Of a stretch of DNA of 64,000 nucleotides, positions 60,743-64,000 are shown in pieces. The notes beneath the pieces are model-generated. The model was given only the letters and a program-made list of their open reading frames with translations, ran no database searches and was not told the DNA's origin. This DNA is from Micromonospora nigra (lineage in GTDB: Bacteria; Actinomycetota; Actinomycetes; Mycobacteriales; Micromonosporaceae): contig NZ_FMHT01000003.1 in NCBI RefSeq assembly GCF_900091585.1, positions 744,001 through 808,000 on the forward strand, given 5' to 3'. Numbering within the stretch: the first letter of the stretch is position 1; each line of letters starts with the position of its first letter. Position numbers and translations under genes: made by a program.

Positions 60743-61905
60743 CGGGTCGTCTCCGATGGGTCGATGAGGGTGATGTCGGGGTCGCGATACCGGCCCGCAG
60801 CCGGGGACAAAGTCCATGACTGGTCTGGGCTGACGTGCAGCAGGCCGAGCTCGGTCAGGATCGTTTCCGCGTCGGCGCGGACCGTTCCGGGCACGGTCTT
60901 CTGGTCCTTGGACATGTACTCGCCGCGCCAGCCGATCAGGTCTTCGACGACCTCGTCCACCTGCCTGTCGGTGAGTACCACCGTGCCGGACGCGGTACGG
61001 GTGCCATGCCGTCCAGCAAGGTCAGCCATCAACAGGGCCACCCAATCAGCCGCTCGCGCTCGCGGCCAGTCGGCCACGGCCGGCGACCGATCGGGGTCGT
61101 CGGGCAGCACGAGGACGAGACCTTCGGCGCGGGCCTCGACCGTCCCGCCGGTCATCTGCGCGAGGTCGGCGGTGCGCAGCCCGCGGGCCTTACGCAACGC
61201 GTCCGCGTCCTGCTCGTCCAGATCCGCGTACATGACGGCTGGAGTTTCCAGCAGGGCGCGCAACTGCCGGACTGTACGGGTTGCGGCGATCTGCTCGGCG
61301 TCGGTGTCCTGCGGTTGCACGGCAGCGGCGAGCACATCAGGGCTGGTCAACAGCAGCAGCGCATCCCGGTCAACCTCGTAGCCGGCACCAGGCCCGGCCC
61401 CGTCTTCGGTCCAGTCGTAGAGCATCTTCTCGTCGCTGGTCCGGCGGCGCAGCACGCCCCACCTGGCGAGCAGGGCAGCCGCGTCGCGCAGCAGGCGACG
61501 CTGCGGTTTCTGCTCCGGGTCGTAGCCGGTGACGGTGACCCCGGGCGCGGAGGTCAAGTCCCGGACCATGTCGGACAGCCGCTGCAGCGTCACCGTCCCG
61601 GAGATCTCCTCGCAGCATGCGGCTAGGCAGCAGACGAGCGAGAGCAGCCGTCGGCCAGGTGCGTCCGCAGGGCGGGGTGGGGCCGTAACGGTCCCGGCGA
61701 TCGGAACCCGGATCAGGCGTACGGCCCGGCCGACCCGCTGGATCCGGTACCCGGCCCGACGGGCGTGCTCGGTGATCTGCCGCTGGTGGCGCAGGACATG
61801 TCGGTGCAGGACCCGGTTCGTGGCCGGAGTAACCAGCGGCTGGGCGAGCAGGCCGAGGAACGCCTGCTGCGCCTCCCGCACGGACGCGGAGGTAGATGTG
61901 TTCAC
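60739..61905 (-). CDS. jetB: Wadjet type II JetB-like kite subunit (TIGR02678/DUF2398)
   Basis: 388 residues, the small accessory subunit that in Wadjet forms the MukE-like kite dimer. Winged-helix segments are visible (SDMVRDLTSAPGVTVTGYDP, about 110-130, and RLLRDAAALLARWGVL). GTG start at 61905 coupled to the JetA stop. Length fits TIGR02678 members. No catalytic motif is expected. Confidence 0.85.
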   Translation of the reverse strand: MNTSTSASVREAQQAFLGLLAQPLVTPATNRVLHRHVLRHQRQITEHARRAGYRIQRVGRAVRLIRVPIAGTVTAPPRPADAPGRRLLSLVCCLAACCEEISGTVTLQRLSDMVRDLTSAPGVTVTGYDPEQKPQRRLLRDAAALLARWGVLRRRTSDEKMLYDWTEDGAGPGAGYEVDRDALLLLTSPDVLAAAVQPQDTDAEQIAATRTVRQLRALLETPAVMYADLDEQDADALRKARGLRTADLAQMTGGTVEARAEGLVLVLPDDPDRSPAVADWPRARAADWVALLMADLAGRHGTRTASGTVVLTDRQVDEVVEDLIGWRGEYMSKDQKTVPGTVRADAETILTELGLLHVSPDQSWTLSPAAGRYRDPDITLIDPSETTR

Positions 61906-63491
61906 GGCCGGCTCCCGGCTGGGGTGATGTGCAGGACGATGTCGGGGTGTACCAGCCGGCCGTCCGGCGTGTGCACGACCGCGGCCGGCGCACCGTCCTC
62001 CGGCGGGTCGGCGCGCAGGAGCCACCGGGCGTCCCCGGTGGTCGCAGATCGCCGGCCGGTGCCGTCCGGTTGGGCGGCGGCAACCGCGCCGAGCAGGACC
62101 AGCAGCATTTGCAGCTCGTCGAGGGTCAGATCCCGCCACTGCGACAGCCGCTGCCCGGAGCGGGCGAGAATTGCCGATTCGGTGATCGCGGCCTGCGCGG
62201 CAGCCCGTGCGGCCCGTTCGCGGGCAGCGCGTTTCGCGCCGGTCCGGTCGGGAATCCGCGCTGCGATCCCGGTCGTTGCTTTCGGGCCCTGCTTGCGCAG
62301 GCGGGCCTCCACGGGGACCGGATCGGCATCCCAGAACGACACCGCGCCGGGGTTGCCCGCCGGTGGGTCCCCCGCGCCCGGCAGATGCCGGGCGGAGAAT
62401 ATCCCGGTCGAGCTGCACCACAGCCGCCAGGCGGCGTCGTCGTCCGCGGTCGATTCCAGGCGGGTGGCCAGATCGATGAGTTCAGCTCGGCGAGAGACGT
62501 GCCCCCCGACGGCGGCCAAGGTCCGCTGCCCGCGCAACAGCGGCCCGATCGTGTCGCGCATCTGTCGGCGTAGTTTGCGGGCCTGGCAGTCCGGTCCGTC
62601 GAACCAGCGGCGCAGCGTCTCTAGGGTGAGCAGGTGAGCGTTGACGAGCGCTTCGATCGCTGGCTCGTCCGCGTTCGCGCCGAGGGTGTGCACAGCGATG
62701 CGCCGCCACGCCGGTATCGGCAGCAACGCGAGCTTCGCCGCGAGATTGGTGATCGCTTCTGAATGCGTGTCGACGCCGGCGCCCCACATATCAACATAAC
62801 GGCGCAGGGTCTCCTGGACCGTGGTGATCTTCTCCAGTGTCGGCGGGCCAGCGAGCGCACCGGCGAGCCGCGCCTGCCACCCTGCGGCGGCCTTCACCAT
62901 TGCCTGGTGCGTCGTCGCGATCACGGACCAGGCAGCCGCCGCCCCCGCCGGATCCGCCTCTGCGCTTTCGTACAGCAGGGACAGGTTGGCCATCAGGATC
63001 CCGGGGGCAAGGGTTGCAGCGGCGGCTGCGGCGGTGTCGTCGCCGAGGGACGTGATCGCCCGGTGTAGTTCGGCGACGGTCTCGGTCAGCTGGTACCGGT
63101 CCCGGTCGAGAACGAACTCCGCGTCCCGGACCGCTTTGTCCTGGAACCGGTAGACGACACCCCATCGTTCGAGACGGCCCATCCGATCCTTCAGCTTGAA
63201 CGCCGGGTCGTCGAGGAGCCCCGGATCGACACCCAGCACCTGCAGACGGCGGCGCAGCAGCTCGGGCAGCTCAGTAGCCGCGACCCCGGTCAGGGTGTGC
63301 TCCTGCTCGGCGAGCAGCACATCGACGATCAGCCGGTACTGGGCCGAGAACCGGCTCGTCAGATAGCTGGCCTGCAACAACCCGCCGGGCAGCCCGGCCA
63401 GCTGCCACAGATCCGGGCCGTCAGCCGACCGTTCCTCATCGTCGTCGAGCTCTGCGCCGTCCGGCCGCACACACATCCCTTCCCACACCAC
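61902..63491 (-). CDS. jetA: Wadjet type II JetA-like kleisin subunit (TIGR02677/DUF2397)
   Basis: 529 residues, first gene of the operon. TIGR02677 proteins are the kleisin/MukF-like subunit that bridges the JetC heads. The N-terminal helical domain has YRLIVDVLLAEQEHTLTG and the middle is long and alpha-helical. The start is GTG at 63491 or ATG at 63476; the GGGAAGGG upstream is too close to the ATG to decide. Together with JetB, JetC and JetD this is a complete system against plasmid transformation. Confidence 0.85.
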   Translation of the reverse strand: MVWEGMCVRPDGAELDDDEERSADGPDLWQLAGLPGGLLQASYLTSRFSAQYRLIVDVLLAEQEHTLTGVAATELPELLRRRLQVLGVDPGLLDDPAFKLKDRMGRLERWGVVYRFQDKAVRDAEFVLDRDRYQLTETVAELHRAITSLGDDTAAAAAATLAPGILMANLSLLYESAEADPAGAAAAWSVIATTHQAMVKAAAGWQARLAGALAGPPTLEKITTVQETLRRYVDMWGAGVDTHSEAITNLAAKLALLPIPAWRRIAVHTLGANADEPAIEALVNAHLLTLETLRRWFDGPDCQARKLRRQMRDTIGPLLRGQRTLAAVGGHVSRRAELIDLATRLESTADDDAAWRLWCSSTGIFSARHLPGAGDPPAGNPGAVSFWDADPVPVEARLRKQGPKATTGIAARIPDRTGAKRAARERAARAAAQAAITESAILARSGQRLSQWRDLTLDELQMLLVLLGAVAAAQPDGTGRRSATTGDARWLLRADPPEDGAPAAVVHTPDGRLVHPDIVLHITPAGSRP

Positions 63492-63868
63492 ATCGCAGGG
63501 CTCGCGCTCGGGCTAGCCACGGGACGCGCTTGCCAGGCCGAACACGGGCCGCGACGCGATCATAAGGTTGCGCACCGTCACATCCGGCTCGACAAGCGTC
63601 CGGCGACCTACGCGAGCATCGTCAACTGATCACTCGTAGCACCAGCCGGACCGCTGACCAGTGCAGCATCCCCGCGCTCGAGGTTTTGTCGGGTCACCGA
63701 CACTCGCAACTTGAACAAAGCGCGGGACACTTGGCGTTCCTCACGGCCCGGAGACGCGGTCCGCAGCGGCGGGGATCGTTGTTTGGTGGTAGTGGCTTGA
63801 CCAACCGGAGTCGTTAAAGCCCTGGTAGCTGAGCTTGACCGGGAGTAACAGGCGTAGACAAAGTGTCC
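63492..63868. other. Gap upstream of the Wadjet operon
   Basis: About 380 bases with lower GC in the right half (around 63690-63860) and no gene. The Wadjet promoter should lie near its left end. No tRNA or repeat was recognised. Confidence 0.4.
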
Positions 63869-64000
63869 TCAGTCGATTGCTTGGGTTTCGACGGCCACGG
63901 TGGAGCCGGTGGCTGTCTTACGGACGTAGAGGCGGGATGGAATCCGCCGACGTAGTTCCGCGACGTGGCTGACCAGTCCGACGGTACGGCCACCTGAGCG
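63869..64000 (-). CDS. SbcC-like exonuclease ATPase, C-terminal end (cut by window edge)
   Basis: Only the last 43 residues are in the window; the gene extends to the right. The sequence GGRTVGLVSHVAELRRRIPS followed by a short basic tail is the D-loop/H-loop end typical of SbcC/Rad50 ATPases. It may be part of an SbcCD pair or of another SMC-type defence gene. Confidence 0.65.
   Translation of the reverse strand, partial: RSGGRTVGLVSHVAELRRRIPSRLYVRKTATGSTVAVETQAID

Overview
The window is about 70% GC with dense, overlapping genes, frequent GTG/TTG starts and few intergenic gaps. This fits a high-GC actinomycete, probably of the Micromonospora/Salinispora type (inference from composition and gene content; there is no rRNA or other marker). 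It holds three accessory blocks in series: a nitrogen-nitrogen-bond natural product cluster, a putative organoarsenic cluster, and a defence island.

Block 1 (1-13.5 kb). A Rieske oxygenase and an FAD dehydrogenase run leftward. A ten-gene rightward run encodes an ATP-grasp ligase, a saccharopine-dehydrogenase-like enzyme, a lysine N6-hydroxylase, a cupin/methionyl-tRNA-synthetase-like hydrazine synthetase, a class III aminotransferase, a short ECF sigma factor, a 2-hydroxyacid dehydrogenase, an adenylosuccinate synthetase homologue, a stand-alone IMP-cyclohydrolase domain and a PfkB kinase, closed by a strong terminator. The hydroxylase plus cupin-MetRS pair is the known signature of enzymatic hydrazine formation. 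The purine enzymes suggest the N-N unit ends up in a purine-like or pyrazole-type heterocycle. No C-glycoside synthase is in the window.

Junction (13.5-14.7 kb). It holds a tRNA 3'-end remnant, a possible integrase C-terminal remnant, a truncated IS110-type transposase and a broken amidohydrolase: a scar of mobile elements.

Block 2 (14.7-37 kb). An ArsM-type arsenite methyltransferase sits with an MFS transporter, a flavin monooxygenase, an aldehyde dehydrogenase, a metallophosphoesterase/radical-SAM fusion, a second flavoprotein and a nucleosidase. Facing them is a five-gene operon: sugar isomerase/epimerase fold, zinc alcohol dehydrogenase, class II aldolase, FGGY kinase and 2-hydroxyacid dehydrogenase. 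Next come a ketosynthase, a KAS III, an ACP/AMP-ligase/P450/short-chain-dehydrogenase operon and a PiT phosphate(arsenate) permease. I read this as a pathway that methylates arsenite, transfers it to the 5'-deoxyadenosyl group of SAM, strips the adenine, and cleaves the arseno-pentose by fucose/rhamnose-type chemistry to DHAP and an arsenic-bearing C2 aldehyde. The aldehyde would be oxidised, activated and extended by a small fatty-acid-like machinery into an arsenolipid. The family assignments are solid; the assembled pathway is inference.

Block 3 (38-64 kb). This is a defence island with McrC/McrB, an IS5-family element, a seven-gene operon (TerY-like VWA protein, atypical kinase, unknown, UPF1-like helicase, winged-helix protein, coiled-coil McrB-like AAA+ protein, zinc-ribbon protein), a complete type II Wadjet operon and the C-terminus of an SbcC-like ATPase at the right edge. 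The seven-gene operon resembles a TerY-P/CoCoNuT-type system without a PP2C phosphatase and is the best candidate for an incompletely described immune system.
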